From contig CAZCBE010000008.1 of NCBI GenBank assembly GCA_964496695.1, positions 1 through 64,000 of the forward strand: a stretch of 64,000 nucleotides of DNA, read 5' to 3'. This stretch comes from SXTU01 sp964496695. GTDB lineage: Bacteria > Verrucomicrobiota > Verrucomicrobiia > Limisphaerales > SXTU01. Below are positions 33,500 through 41,492 of the stretch, in pieces (position 1 is the stretch's first letter; each line of letters begins with the position of its first letter). Both the position numbers and the translations under genes were made by a program. The notes beneath the pieces were generated by a model. The model saw only the letters and a program-made list of their open reading frames with translations, did no database searches and had not been told where the DNA came from.

Positions 33500-34804
33500 T
33501 CAGCCACGGGTGCGCACCAAAGCATCCGACCACTCTGCCACCTCCCGCGCCATCCGGTCCACCGTAAATCGCTCGCCCACGGCCCGCCGGCCTGCCTCCC
33601 CCAGCGCCCGCAGCCGCGCCGGATCGAGCAGCAGGTGCTCGATGCCCGTCGCCAGCGCCGCCGCATTCGCCTCGGCGATGACCCCGCCGCCGGTGGCCTC
33701 GACCAGCTCGGGGAAGGCCGCATGGCGCGGCTGCACCACCGGCACCCCCGCTGCCAGCACTTCAATCAAGTAAAGGCCGAAACCCTCTCCGTAGAGCGCG
33801 GGCACGGAGAACACCGTGAGCGATTGCAGGAAGGCCACCTTCTCCTCCCGCGTGAGATTGGGATGAAACGTCACGTCGTCCAGGCAGCCCGCGCGGCGCA
33901 GGTGAGCCTTGAGCTGGGCGACGAACACCTCGTCGCTGGGGCCGCACCCGCCCCCGACCTTGAGCTTGAGGTTCGGCACTGTGCCGCGCCGCTTCAGCTC
34001 GATGAATGCCTCCACCAACAGGTCCAGGCCCTTCTCCCGGCACATGCGGGCGAAATAGCCCAAGGTTGGAAAGTTTGGAGTTTGGAGTTTGGAGTTTGGA
34101 GTTTCGCCGTAGCCGTCGAGGCTGATGCCGTTGAACACCACCTTCACCTTCTCCGCCGGTAGCCCCAGCCGCTTCGCCATCGTGTCGCCGAAGTAGCGGC
34201 TGGGGGCGAGGAAGAGGTCGCAGTCGCGGCAGCGCTCGGCCAGCAGCGCCCAGACCTGCTCGCGCATCGGGCTGGGCATGGCGTCGAGGAAGGCGTCCTC
34301 GCCCTGGAGGTTGCAGATGACCTTGCAGCCCAGCTCCGATTTCAGCCGGCGCGTGAAGCCAACCAGCAGCGCGTTCGAGAGCAGGACCACATCGGGGCGC
34401 GGCTGGGTCTTGAGCCACGCGACCAGCTCGTCCAGTTCGCGCACCTGGTTGCCCTCCTCGCCGCGCAGCATGGAGAGCGAGAGTTCGCCCACGTCCGCCG
34501 CGCGGGTCTTGGCGGCGCGACCAGCGGCCAGCTTGAGCAGGAAGGGTGAGTCCAGCAGAGAGTGCAGCCACTTCGGCGCGCGGCGGAAGAACGCCGATTG
34601 CTGCTGAAGATAGACGTTGATGCCGCCGAAGAAGGTCGGCGTGCCGGCGCTCTGGTTCTCCTCATCCAGCGTCATGGGCAGGTAGAGCGGCACCATGAGG
34701 ACTTCGTGCCCCTGCTTCCGCAGCGCGGCCACGAGCGCGTTGTCGCGGAAGCAGTTGCCGCAATACATCCCGCCCGCACCGGGGGTGATCTGGACGATGT
34801 TCAT
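33500..34804 (-). CDS. Glycosyltransferase family 4 (GT-B fold)
   Basis: A 434-residue protein with the N-terminal Rossmann half starting MNIVQITPGAGGMYCGNCFRD and the C-terminal half containing the GT4 signature. The latter is LGYFARMCREKGLDLLVEAF, then FSVPALYGEGFGLYLIEVLAAGVPVV, an E-x7-E-type donor-sugar motif. The substrate cannot be told from sequence, but most relatives build cell-surface glycans. Between the halves (34074-34101) the DNA has four perfect tandem copies of a 7-bp unit (TTTGGAG on the plus strand), encoding TPNSKLQTPN. A change of one unit would shift the frame. The start is the ATG at 34804. It lies downstream of the SUKH gene with 15 bases between. Confidence 0.9.
   Translation of the reverse strand: MNIVQITPGAGGMYCGNCFRDNALVAALRKQGHEVLMVPLYLPMTLDEENQSAGTPTFFGGINVYLQQQSAFFRRAPKWLHSLLDSPFLLKLAAGRAAKTRAADVGELSLSMLRGEEGNQVRELDELVAWLKTQPRPDVVLLSNALLVGFTRRLKSELGCKVICNLQGEDAFLDAMPSPMREQVWALLAERCRDCDLFLAPSRYFGDTMAKRLGLPAEKVKVVFNGISLDGYGETPNSKLQTPNFPTLGYFARMCREKGLDLLVEAFIELKRRGTVPNLKLKVGGGCGPSDEVFVAQLKAHLRRAGCLDDVTFHPNLTREEKVAFLQSLTVFSVPALYGEGFGLYLIEVLAAGVPVVQPRHAAFPELVEATGGGVIAEANAAALATGIEHLLLDPARLRALGEAGRRAVGERFTVDRMAREVAEWSDALVRTRG
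34074..34101 (-). repeat. Four tandem 7-bp repeats within the GT4 gene
   Basis: TTTGGAG (plus strand) is repeated four times and followed by TTT. It lies in the linker between the two GT-B halves. The unit length is not divisible by three, so slipped-strand change of one or two units would break the frame. Related diverged sequence occurs in the gene-free region at about 38809-38852 and 39046-39089. Confidence 0.85.
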
Positions 34805-34819
34805 GAACGTTTTGCGCTG

Positions 34820-35332
34820 TCAATGCAACCGGCTGTCCCAGATTGACTGCCCAAGCTCGGTGAAGCTTGAAGCAATTTTCACCATCGTGCTCGGAATAAT
34901 GACCTCCTCTGCGTTCCACTCACGTTCAGAAAGCAGCTCCCGGTCGTCCTTGTAGGTGAAGTAAACCGCGCCTTTTTCAGGGCCGTCGAGGATCAGATAA
35001 AAGAATCCAGTGCCCATGTCGTCTCCGATGCAAATCGCCTGTCGCAAACAAAGTCGGCAGTTGGTTTGCAGCTCCCGTCGTTCGCGCACCCCAATTCCCG
35101 GACTGGCCATAGAGAATCGGTCCAGGACGGATATCTCAAAACCGTCTCCTGGTTCCGTCCCGTAGGGCGCCAGTTCGTGCTCACAGATTACCCGGCCTCC
35201 GTTGTGCTGTAGCAAGAAATCCCAGTAGTCGTCGGGTAGTCCGAACCCGAGTTCCCGCTCAAACCGGATGATTTCCTCCCGCGTTGCGGGGGGGCCTGAA
35301 GGCTTAATGATCTGGCTCCAATCGAAGGCCAT
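34820..35332 (-). CDS. SMI1/KNR4 (SUKH) family protein
   Basis: A 170-residue protein with the SUKH fold pattern. ATREEIIRFERELGFGLPDDYWDFLLQHNGG near the N-terminus is the classic helix-turn with LP-D-Y and the N-G-G turn. Later strands include FEISVLDRF, ICIGDDMGTGFFYLIL and AVYFTYKD. SUKH proteins are commonly immunity proteins against contact-dependent or polymorphic toxins, but they also occur as orphans. No toxin gene is adjacent here. ATG 35332 is preferred. A GTG at 35362 begins directly after the flavoprotein's stop and would add 10 residues. Base composition is less GC-rich than its neighbours, which fits acquisition by transfer. Confidence 0.82.
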   Translation of the reverse strand: MAFDWSQIIKPSGPPATREEIIRFERELGFGLPDDYWDFLLQHNGGRVICEHELAPYGTEPGDGFEISVLDRFSMASPGIGVRERRELQTNCRLCLRQAICIGDDMGTGFFYLILDGPEKGAVYFTYKDDRELLSEREWNAEEVIIPSTMVKIASSFTELGQSIWDSRLH

Positions 35333-35362
35333 GAAATCAATGTCGGAAGCTAAACGCGACAC

Positions 35363-36622
35363 TTAGGAGAGCGGCTGACCCACCGGCAGATCATCCGGCA
35401 GCGGCACCTGCTCGCGGATGCGCGACCAGAGCTGGGAGAAGTCCTTGTTCACGTCGCCGCTGAGGCAGTCCGTGATTTCGCCGGCCGCGTCGGGATATTT
35501 GTCTATCGTCCGCTTGAAGGAGAAGTTCGGGTCGTAGAAGGCATACACCAGCTTGCGCATGTTCTCCACACCCTGCCGCATGGAACTGGCGTAGTGGCTG
35601 AAACGTGCCGGGGAAAAGTCCTTCTCCAGCAGCGCCTTGTGAACCTCGTCGCCCGCCAGCACGCCGCTCTTCAGCGCGAGCATCAGGCCGCTGCTGAACA
35701 CGGGGTCGAGGAACGCAAACGCATCCCCGACTAGCAGCAGGCCGTCGCTGCCGCAGTGACGCGCATGGTGCGAATACTCGCTGGTGAGGTAGTAGTTGCC
35801 GGTGGAGGCCCCGGTGGAGAGATGCTCTTTGATCCAGACGTTCTCCTCCACCTCGCGGTGGAAGATGGCCTTGGGGTCGCGCACGCCGTCGCGCGTGAGA
35901 TACTTGCCTTCCGCCACCACACCCACGCTGACCATGTCATCGTGCTGGGGGATGTGCCAGAACCAGCCCTTGTCCGGCACGTAGGCGACGGTGGTCTGGC
36001 CCTCGTCAATGCCCGGCTCGCGCTTCGAGCCTTTGTAGTAGGTCCAGACGGCGATCTTGTTCAGGTAGGGGTCCTTCATGCGCCATCCGTTGCGCACCGA
36101 GCTGAAGGCCTCCTTGCCCGTGCAGTCCAGCGTGATGGGCGCGTGGAATTCGACAACCTCGCCGGACTTCAACTGCGCCTTCACCCCGACGACCTTGCCG
36201 GTGGCGTCCCGGAGCAGTTCCTTTACGGTCGTCTCCTCGCGCACCTCGACGCCCTTGGAGCGCGCGTGGTCCAGCAGGATCTGGTCAAACTCGGAGCGCA
36301 GCACCTGCCACGTCTGCGCGATGCTCTCGCGGTCATAGCGGGTGAAGAAGTAAAACGGCTGCGACTGCCGCCCGTTGGGCGACACGAAGATCACGCTGTA
36401 TTTCTTCACGAACTTGGAGTTCTTCATGAGCGGGATCAGCCCCAGGCGCTCCATGGGCCCGTAGGTGAAGGGGATCATGGACTCGCCGATGTGGTAGCGG
36501 GGGAACTTCTCGCGTTCCAGCAGCAGCACGCGGTGGCCATGCTCAGCGAGGATGTAGGAGGAGGAGGAGCCGGCGGGACCGCCACCGACAATGATGGCGT
36601 CGTAGGTGTTCTCAGATTTCAT
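35363..36622 (-). CDS. Flavin-dependent halogenase-like / FAD monooxygenase
   Basis: A 419-residue flavoprotein. The FAD-binding GGGPAG is at residues 13-18, HIGESMIP is at 44-51, and the WxWxIP motif of flavin-dependent halogenases reads WFWHIP at residues 220-225. GDAFAFLDPVFSSGLMLALKSG near the C-terminus is the usual second FAD motif of this superfamily. The family includes tryptophan and phenol halogenases and geranylgeranyl reductase-like enzymes. The WxWxIP motif favours a halogenase, but that motif is also kept in some non-halogenating relatives. The start is ATG 36622; the frame is open upstream into a repeat. No biosynthetic cluster is near, so the substrate is unknown. Confidence 0.78.
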   Translation of the reverse strand: MKSENTYDAIIVGGGPAGSSSSYILAEHGHRVLLLEREKFPRYHIGESMIPFTYGPMERLGLIPLMKNSKFVKKYSVIFVSPNGRQSQPFYFFTRYDRESIAQTWQVLRSEFDQILLDHARSKGVEVREETTVKELLRDATGKVVGVKAQLKSGEVVEFHAPITLDCTGKEAFSSVRNGWRMKDPYLNKIAVWTYYKGSKREPGIDEGQTTVAYVPDKGWFWHIPQHDDMVSVGVVAEGKYLTRDGVRDPKAIFHREVEENVWIKEHLSTGASTGNYYLTSEYSHHARHCGSDGLLLVGDAFAFLDPVFSSGLMLALKSGVLAGDEVHKALLEKDFSPARFSHYASSMRQGVENMRKLVYAFYDPNFSFKRTIDKYPDAAGEITDCLSGDVNKDFSQLWSRIREQVPLPDDLPVGQPLS

Positions 36623-36686
36623 ACGTGTGCGTAGTATAGGGATGTCCGGCCGGTGTGCAAGCACGGAAGTGAGGCAGCCTCGTGCC

Positions 36687-36849
36687 GGGGCGCATCCGCG
36701 CACTGCCCCCGGAGCGCGGCCCTCCGGGCCGCAGCGGCCACCCTGCAGAACGGGCTGCGGAGCTTCCCAAGCCTTTCCCTGCTGCCAGCCGCTGCGGCCC
36801 AGAGGGCCGCGCTCCGCCGTCGTGCGGGGGCAGTGTCAAGATGCGCCCC
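36687..36849. repeat. Interspersed palindromic repeat, copy C
   Basis: GGGGCGCATC at the left and GATGCGCCCC at the right bracket inner arms GGAGCGCGGCCCTC and GAGGGCCGCGCTCC, with CACTGCCCCC and GGGGGCAGTG outside them. The core is unlike copies A and B, so the family shares ends and arms rather than the whole sequence. The surrounding gap 36623-37153 holds nothing else that I can assign. Confidence 0.72.
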
Positions 36850-37153
36850 TCGTGCCGGCGGTTTGGAGCCGCCACGTTGCGGGTGGGTTGCGCCCATCCG
36901 GTTCCATCTGCCCTGCCCGCCACCGCCCGGCTTTTAGGCGAGGGCGGGCAGCCACGCGGTTCCTAAACGGAACGATGCCGCAGCAATTGCTTCAACGCCG
37001 AAACGCCGAGAACCTCAGGAACACCGAGCACTGCCTGTCTCCCATGACAGCCACTCTTTGGTGCCCCGTGTGACGGCCGGCTCGCGTAACTTTGCGTTCT
37101 CTGCGTCCCGGCAGGCCGTGCCCTCAAGCAGCTTGCCCTTCCGCGATCAATGT

Positions 37154-38119
37154 CTAGCCAACCAGCCAGGCAATGATCGCCTTCTGCGTGTGCAGCCGGT
37201 TCTCCGCCTGGTCGAAGATCGTCCCCGCGTGCGCCTCGAAGGTCGCGTCATCAATCTCCTTGCCACGATAGGCCGGCAGGCAGTGCATGACCATGGCGTG
37301 CTTCTTCGCCAGCTTCACCAGCGGTTCGTTGATCTGGTAGCCGGTCAACACCTGGATGCGTTCGGCGGCCTCGGCTTCTTTGCCCATCGAGACCCACACG
37401 TCGGTGTAGAGCAGGTCGGCACGCGTCGCGGCAGCGGCGAGGTCCGCTGTCAGCAGGATGCGGCCACCGGAAGCGGGGACCATGCCCTGAATGATCTCGC
37501 CGGTCGGCGAAGGCTGCGCGTGGACATGCGTGAAGCCCGCGCGCTCCAGCAATGCGAGCGGCGGCTGAAACTGCTTCGGCGCGGCGATGCGCAGCTCGAA
37601 GCCCAGCTTCGCGGCTGCAAAGATCCAGCTCGCCGGCACGTTGCACGCCCCGTCACCCACGAAGGTCACGATCTTGCCCCGGATGGAACCCTGCTTCTCC
37701 TGGAAGGTGAAGATGTCCGTGAGGATCTGACAGGGATGCTCCTCGTCCGTGAGGGCGTTGATGGTCGGGATGTTCGCATAGCGCGCGAACTCTTCCACGT
37801 CGGCCTGGGCGAAGGTGCGGAAGACCGCGCCATGAACCATCCGGCCCAGCACGCGCGCCGTGTCCTTGATCGGCTCGCCACGGCCGAGCTGGATGTCGGC
37901 GGCGCTGAGGAACATCACGTTTGCCCCCAGTTCGCGCAGGCCCACCTCGAAGGACACGCGGGTGCGGGTGGAGGACTTGGCGAAGATGAGCGCCCACGTC
38001 TTGCCCGCCAGTGGCTGGGACGTGTGATGCCCCCGCTGGCGCTTGACGATGGCCGTCGCCGCCAGGATGGCTTCCATGTCCACGCGGGACAGATTCTCGA
38101 GGCTCAACAGATGTTTCAT
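37154..38119 (-). CDS. argF: Ornithine carbamoyltransferase
   Basis: A 321-residue cytoplasmic enzyme that makes citrulline from ornithine and carbamoyl phosphate in arginine synthesis. Carbamoyl-phosphate-binding STRTR is at residues 50-54 and HPCQ at 128-131. The ornithine-side motif DVWVSMG and the catalytic HCLPAYRG (near 275) are present, so it is the ornithine rather than the aspartate enzyme. The length is normal for the family. It starts at ATG 38119. It has no other arg genes beside it. On both sides are repeat-rich gaps of several hundred bases, so it is probably transcribed alone. Confidence 0.95.
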   Translation of the reverse strand: MKHLLSLENLSRVDMEAILAATAIVKRQRGHHTSQPLAGKTWALIFAKSSTRTRVSFEVGLRELGANVMFLSAADIQLGRGEPIKDTARVLGRMVHGAVFRTFAQADVEEFARYANIPTINALTDEEHPCQILTDIFTFQEKQGSIRGKIVTFVGDGACNVPASWIFAAAKLGFELRIAAPKQFQPPLALLERAGFTHVHAQPSPTGEIIQGMVPASGGRILLTADLAAAATRADLLYTDVWVSMGKEAEAAERIQVLTGYQINEPLVKLAKKHAMVMHCLPAYRGKEIDDATFEAHAGTIFDQAENRLHTQKAIIAWLVG

Positions 38120-38234
38120 GGTCGAGAGAAAGGGCGGAGTCTAGGCACGAGCGTCGGAAGTGCAAAAAGATTCTGACGGATTCTGACGATTCCTAAAGCG
38201 GGTGATTTCCAGGCTGCGTTGGGCCATGCTTTGA

Positions 38235-38374
38235 GGGCGCATCCCGGCACGGCCTCTCGAACCCGATCCGGCGGGGACGCCGGTGCTACGTAGCGCCGGC
38301 CTCCGGCGGCTCGTGCCGCAAGCGTCCTCGCTTGCCCGGCGGGACCCGGCCGGGGTCAGTGCGCGGACGCGCCC
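38235..38374. repeat. Interspersed palindromic repeat, diverged copy D
   Basis: The segment has GGGCGCATCC at the left end and GGACGCGCCC at the right, with imperfect inner arms (GCCGGTGCTAC... and CCGGCCGGGGTCAGTGCG). It is weaker than copies A-C and may be a decayed member. Confidence 0.45.
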
Positions 38375-38771
38375 TTGACCGCCCTGTTCAAGGTCGCGTG
38401 CTCCGGGCTGGACAGCGAGCACCACCCCGTGTCACCGCGGAGGGTGCAGAAGGTGCCGTGGGGGAGGCGCAGGCGGACGCGGCGGACATCGGCGATCCGC
38501 ACGGCGAAACGTAACGGACTTTCCGCTGCCAGCCGCATGGCCAGGCGGGCTGCGGCAACCGGCCGGATCACGACGGGAGCATCATGCTGGTGCTACCAGA
38601 GCGTGCCCTCCTCCACATCACAATTGACCGCGGAAGCTTCATGAGCCGGTGCCTCCGCCCGTCTGCGTTTCAAGTCGTCAGACCAAGTGTCCGTGACGGG
38701 TTCTGCCAGACTGGGGTTTGCGGCAACTTGCGGTTCTGATTCCGGTTGGCGAACAAAAGGTTGATGCCGTG
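38375..38771. other. Gene-free stretch
   Basis: About 400 bases downstream of the diverged repeat hold no gene I can support. A 71-codon minus-strand frame (38356-38571, GTG start) has a plausible protein-like composition (VRIADVRRVRLRLPHGTFC). It ends inside the repeat, has no recognisable domain and may be a decayed fragment. Nothing else is seen. Confidence 0.5.
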
Positions 38772-39129
38772 GGTTCTCCGCTGTTTTCAGTGGAATGGCG
38801 TGTGGAAGAAGCTCCAAATCCCAAGTGCCAAATTCCAAAGAGAGAACCGCGGATCACGCGGATAAAGAGCCGATTGTGCAAGCTCGCCACCGGTGGGCCT
38901 GGTTCCTTAACGCAGAGCTGGCAAGCCCTTCCCATCCGTGTCATCCGCGTTATCCGCGGTTTCAATTTCGCAGTTCGGGTTAAATGAAGGCGCCAACCAG
39001 GGCGGAAGGGCTGGCAGCGAGGCACGCTGAACGGTTGGAATTGGGTTTTGGAATTTTTTTTGAGCTTGGGCCTTGGAGCTTGGAATTTCCCTGCCTGCCG
39101 CCCGGTTCCACCGAAAACAGCGGAGAACC
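38772..39129. repeat. ~358-bp element with 24-bp terminal inverted repeats
   Basis: The ends at 38772-38795 (core TCTCCGCTGTTTTC) and 39106-39129 are inverted copies matching at 23 of 24 positions. Inside are nested inverted arms: CGCGGATCACGCGGATAAA near 38850 against TTATCCGCGG near 38950, and CCAAATTCCAAAG near 38839 against TTGGAATTGGG near 39035. The element can therefore form a long nested hairpin. It has no coding content and no transposase. Confidence 0.72.
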
Positions 39130-39151
39130 AGGCCGTGTCGTGTCGTCGCGC

Positions 39152-39763
39152 TCAAGCCGCCATCCGGCAAACGGCAATTCCGACATCGTCCGGCAAGGCA
39201 CCTGAAGGGTAGCGAACCAGCCCGATCAACGCGGTTGGAATGTCTCTCAGCGAAACTTCACGTAGCACTGCGCCAATCGTTTCAGGGGCGGCATACTTGA
39301 GCAATCCATCCGTGGCCAACAGCAGCGTTCCGCGCAGCGGGCCGTTGCTAAAGCCCGTCGGACGCGCGACCCCGGTTCCTAGGAATGGCTTCCGCACCTG
39401 GTTGCGCGTCAGTTCGATCATCTCTCCGTCCGATGCGATCCATGCTCCTGAGTCGCCAACACCGGCACCCATCACCCCGGTCAAGCTTACGACAGCGAGC
39501 ACCGCTGTCGTCTCACCTGCATTACGGTCAGCGCTGATGGCCGTGTCCGCCTCGTGCAACAGTTGCTCGCAATCAGCAGCAGACGCCAGTGAGTTCCCTT
39601 TCTCGCGGACCAATTTCAACACCCATTCCGCCGCCTCGGCACCTCCGCTTCGCCCGCCCGCGCCATCGGCCACACAAAGCACTGCTCGGCTGCCCAAGTC
39701 AGCAACATGCACACGGTCTTGTCCTTGGCTTCCGTTCTCAACTGCCTGGGCGACCTTGAACAT
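39152..39763 (-). CDS. PP2C-family serine/threonine phosphatase
   Basis: A 203-residue protein, short for PP2C but with the metal-binding motifs. RVHVADLG leads to VADGAGGRSGG, where the Asp-Gly is the metal site; GVGDSGAW and LATDGLLKY are later metal-site motifs; and a C-terminal ALPDDVGIAVCR Asp pair completes it. It would remove phosphate from Ser/Thr residues in the cytoplasm and so could oppose the kinase at 4379-7792, although they lie 30 kb apart. The start at ATG 39763 follows the last open frame into the upstream gene's end with a 38-base gap. An upstream extension to 39871 overlaps that gene and is not used. Confidence 0.85.
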   Translation of the reverse strand: MFKVAQAVENGSQGQDRVHVADLGSRAVLCVADGAGGRSGGAEAAEWVLKLVREKGNSLASAADCEQLLHEADTAISADRNAGETTAVLAVVSLTGVMGAGVGDSGAWIASDGEMIELTRNQVRKPFLGTGVARPTGFSNGPLRGTLLLATDGLLKYAAPETIGAVLREVSLRDIPTALIGLVRYPSGALPDDVGIAVCRMAA

Positions 39764-39801
39764 CGTTGGAATGATTTTCCCGTGCGCCCGCCGACAATCG
39801 C

Positions 39802-41196
39802 TTACCGTATAAACTTCATCCTCCGCGCCGCAAACGCCGTCATCCGCAGCAGCAGCAGCCCGTGCTTCCACCGCTCGATGTTTGTATCCCCATACGTGCG
39901 CGCCTTGTAGCGAATGGGCAAGTCCAGGATGCGCAGGTTAAGCTTGGCCGCGCCGAAGAGCAGGTCGAAATCTCCGAACGGGTCGAAGTCGCCGAAGTAG
40001 CCGCGGTTCGCGGCGATGAGTTCGTAGTCCTTGCGGAAAAGCACCTTGGTGCCGCAGAGCGTGTCCTTGATGCGCTGGCCCAGCAGGTAGGAGAAGGACA
40101 GGCTGAAGAAATGGTTGCCAATCATGTTCAGGAAGCGCATCGCCTCCTGCTCCATCGGATACACGAGGCGCACGCCATTCACGAAGTCCGCCGCGCCGCT
40201 GCGGGCCACCTCGTAGAACTTCGGCAGTTCCTCCGGCGGCATCGTGAGATCGGCATCGAGGATGAAAAGAATGTCCCCCGTGGCGGCGGCGAAGGCCTCG
40301 CGGCACGCGCCGCCCTTGCCCTTGCTCTGCTGCTTGAGCACCTTGATGTTCCGCTGGGGATACTTTGCCGCGATGCGCTGGATTTCCTCCCAGGTGTTGT
40401 CCTTGGAGTGCCCTTCTACGAAGATGATTTCCGTGCCCTTGCCCAGTTCCGGCGTGCGCAGGACCGCGGCCTCAATGTTGCCTGCCTCGTTCCGCGCGGG
40501 AATGACCACGGAGCAGGTGTAATGGCGGTCGGGCGGCACCTGTGGTCGCGGGCGCGCCACCATGAAGACAGAGAGGGAAAGGCTCGGCGCAAGCGGGCCG
40601 ACCCAGCGGTTGCCGAGGCGTTCGATCAGCGGTGTGTTCACCGGCCAGGTGATGCGCGTGTCCTGCTTGACCAGCTCCCAGCCGGCAAGGTGCAGCAGGT
40701 TCCGCATGTCGCCGCTGGAGAGCCAGTTTTGCTGGAGCGTCGGAGCCTTCCAACCGCAGGACTCGGCCAGCCCAAGGATGGGCTTCCAGAGGTTGTTGAA
40801 GAAGTTGAGCACCAGCCGGGTCTTCGGGTGCGCCATCGCGCGGACGCGCTCGAGCACCGCCTGCACATCCGGCAGGTCGTTTACGAGGTCGGAAAGGATG
40901 ATGTAGTCAAACGGCTCCGCGCTGCTGAACTCCCCGGCCTCGCCCACGCGGAACTCCAGGTGCGGATGCCGCTGCTTCGCCAGTTCCACCATCGCCGGGC
41001 TGAAGTCCACGCCCACGCCGCGCACCGGCTGGACCGCCGCGAGCGTATCGCCCAGCCCGCAGCCGATCTCCAGCACGCGCTGGCCTGGCGGGATGAGGAA
41101 GGCGAAGTGGCGGTTGAGCAGCGTGTGGTAATGCCGCCCGGCCTCGCGGACCCGTTGGGGGGCTCGCTGTTCGTAGAAATCGCGGCGGCTGGTCAT
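39802..41196 (-). CDS. SAM methyltransferase - family 2 glycosyltransferase fusion
   Basis: A 464-residue two-domain protein. Residues 1-215 are a class I SAM-dependent methyltransferase with VLEIGCGLGD (41-50), followed by GVDFSPAMVELAK and FDYIILSDLVNDL. Residues 228-464 are a GT-A family 2 glycosyltransferase starting CSVVIPARNEAGN, with DAD at 314-316 (donor-sugar metal site). A later GTKVLFRKDYEL is typical of dolichol-phosphate-mannose synthase-like enzymes. Both active-site motifs are intact. The fusion implies a shared substrate, such as a lipid-linked sugar that is methylated and glycosylated, but this is inference. ATG 41196 is the start. The gene lies upstream of the PP2C gene on the same strand. 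Confidence 0.88.
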   Translation of the reverse strand: MTSRRDFYEQRAPQRVREAGRHYHTLLNRHFAFLIPPGQRVLEIGCGLGDTLAAVQPVRGVGVDFSPAMVELAKQRHPHLEFRVGEAGEFSSAEPFDYIILSDLVNDLPDVQAVLERVRAMAHPKTRLVLNFFNNLWKPILGLAESCGWKAPTLQQNWLSSGDMRNLLHLAGWELVKQDTRITWPVNTPLIERLGNRWVGPLAPSLSLSVFMVARPRPQVPPDRHYTCSVVIPARNEAGNIEAAVLRTPELGKGTEIIFVEGHSKDNTWEEIQRIAAKYPQRNIKVLKQQSKGKGGACREAFAAATGDILFILDADLTMPPEELPKFYEVARSGAADFVNGVRLVYPMEQEAMRFLNMIGNHFFSLSFSYLLGQRIKDTLCGTKVLFRKDYELIAANRGYFGDFDPFGDFDLLFGAAKLNLRILDLPIRYKARTYGDTNIERWKHGLLLLRMTAFAARRMKFIR

Positions 41197-41492
41197 GGGC
41201 GGGCTTTAGCTACCGGAAGGGATGGGGGCTGGCGAGCGCAAATGGCAGGCCAGAGGGGCGCATCCGCTCCAGGGAACATCACCCGAATGCTCCGGATCGG
41301 CAGATGGGGCAGGGCATAACACCAAAGCAGGATTAGGATTGCGAGCCGGTGGGAGCAGCAACTCAGGCCATCCTGCTCGTGATCCTGATCCTAATGCGGC
41401 TCTTCCCTTGCTCCAGTTTACGCCGGGTGGTCAGCTTGCCCGGTGAATTCGCTTCGCCTCGCGCGGCGTCGGACCCACGTCACCGAACACTT
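41197..41492. other. Divergent gap with truncated repeat and imperfect hairpin
   Basis: About 300 bases between divergent genes. A truncated repeat end, GGGGCGCATCC, is at 41255. An imperfect inverted repeat (AGGATTAGGATT near 41329-41340 against ATCCTGATCCTAAT near 41382-41395) could form a hairpin just upstream of the ceramidase-like gene. No promoter is convincing. Confidence 0.45.

Noticed and set aside
38356..38571. A small minus-strand gene (71 codons)
   Set aside because: It uses a GTG start, has no recognised family and ends inside a repeat; it may be a decayed fragment only.
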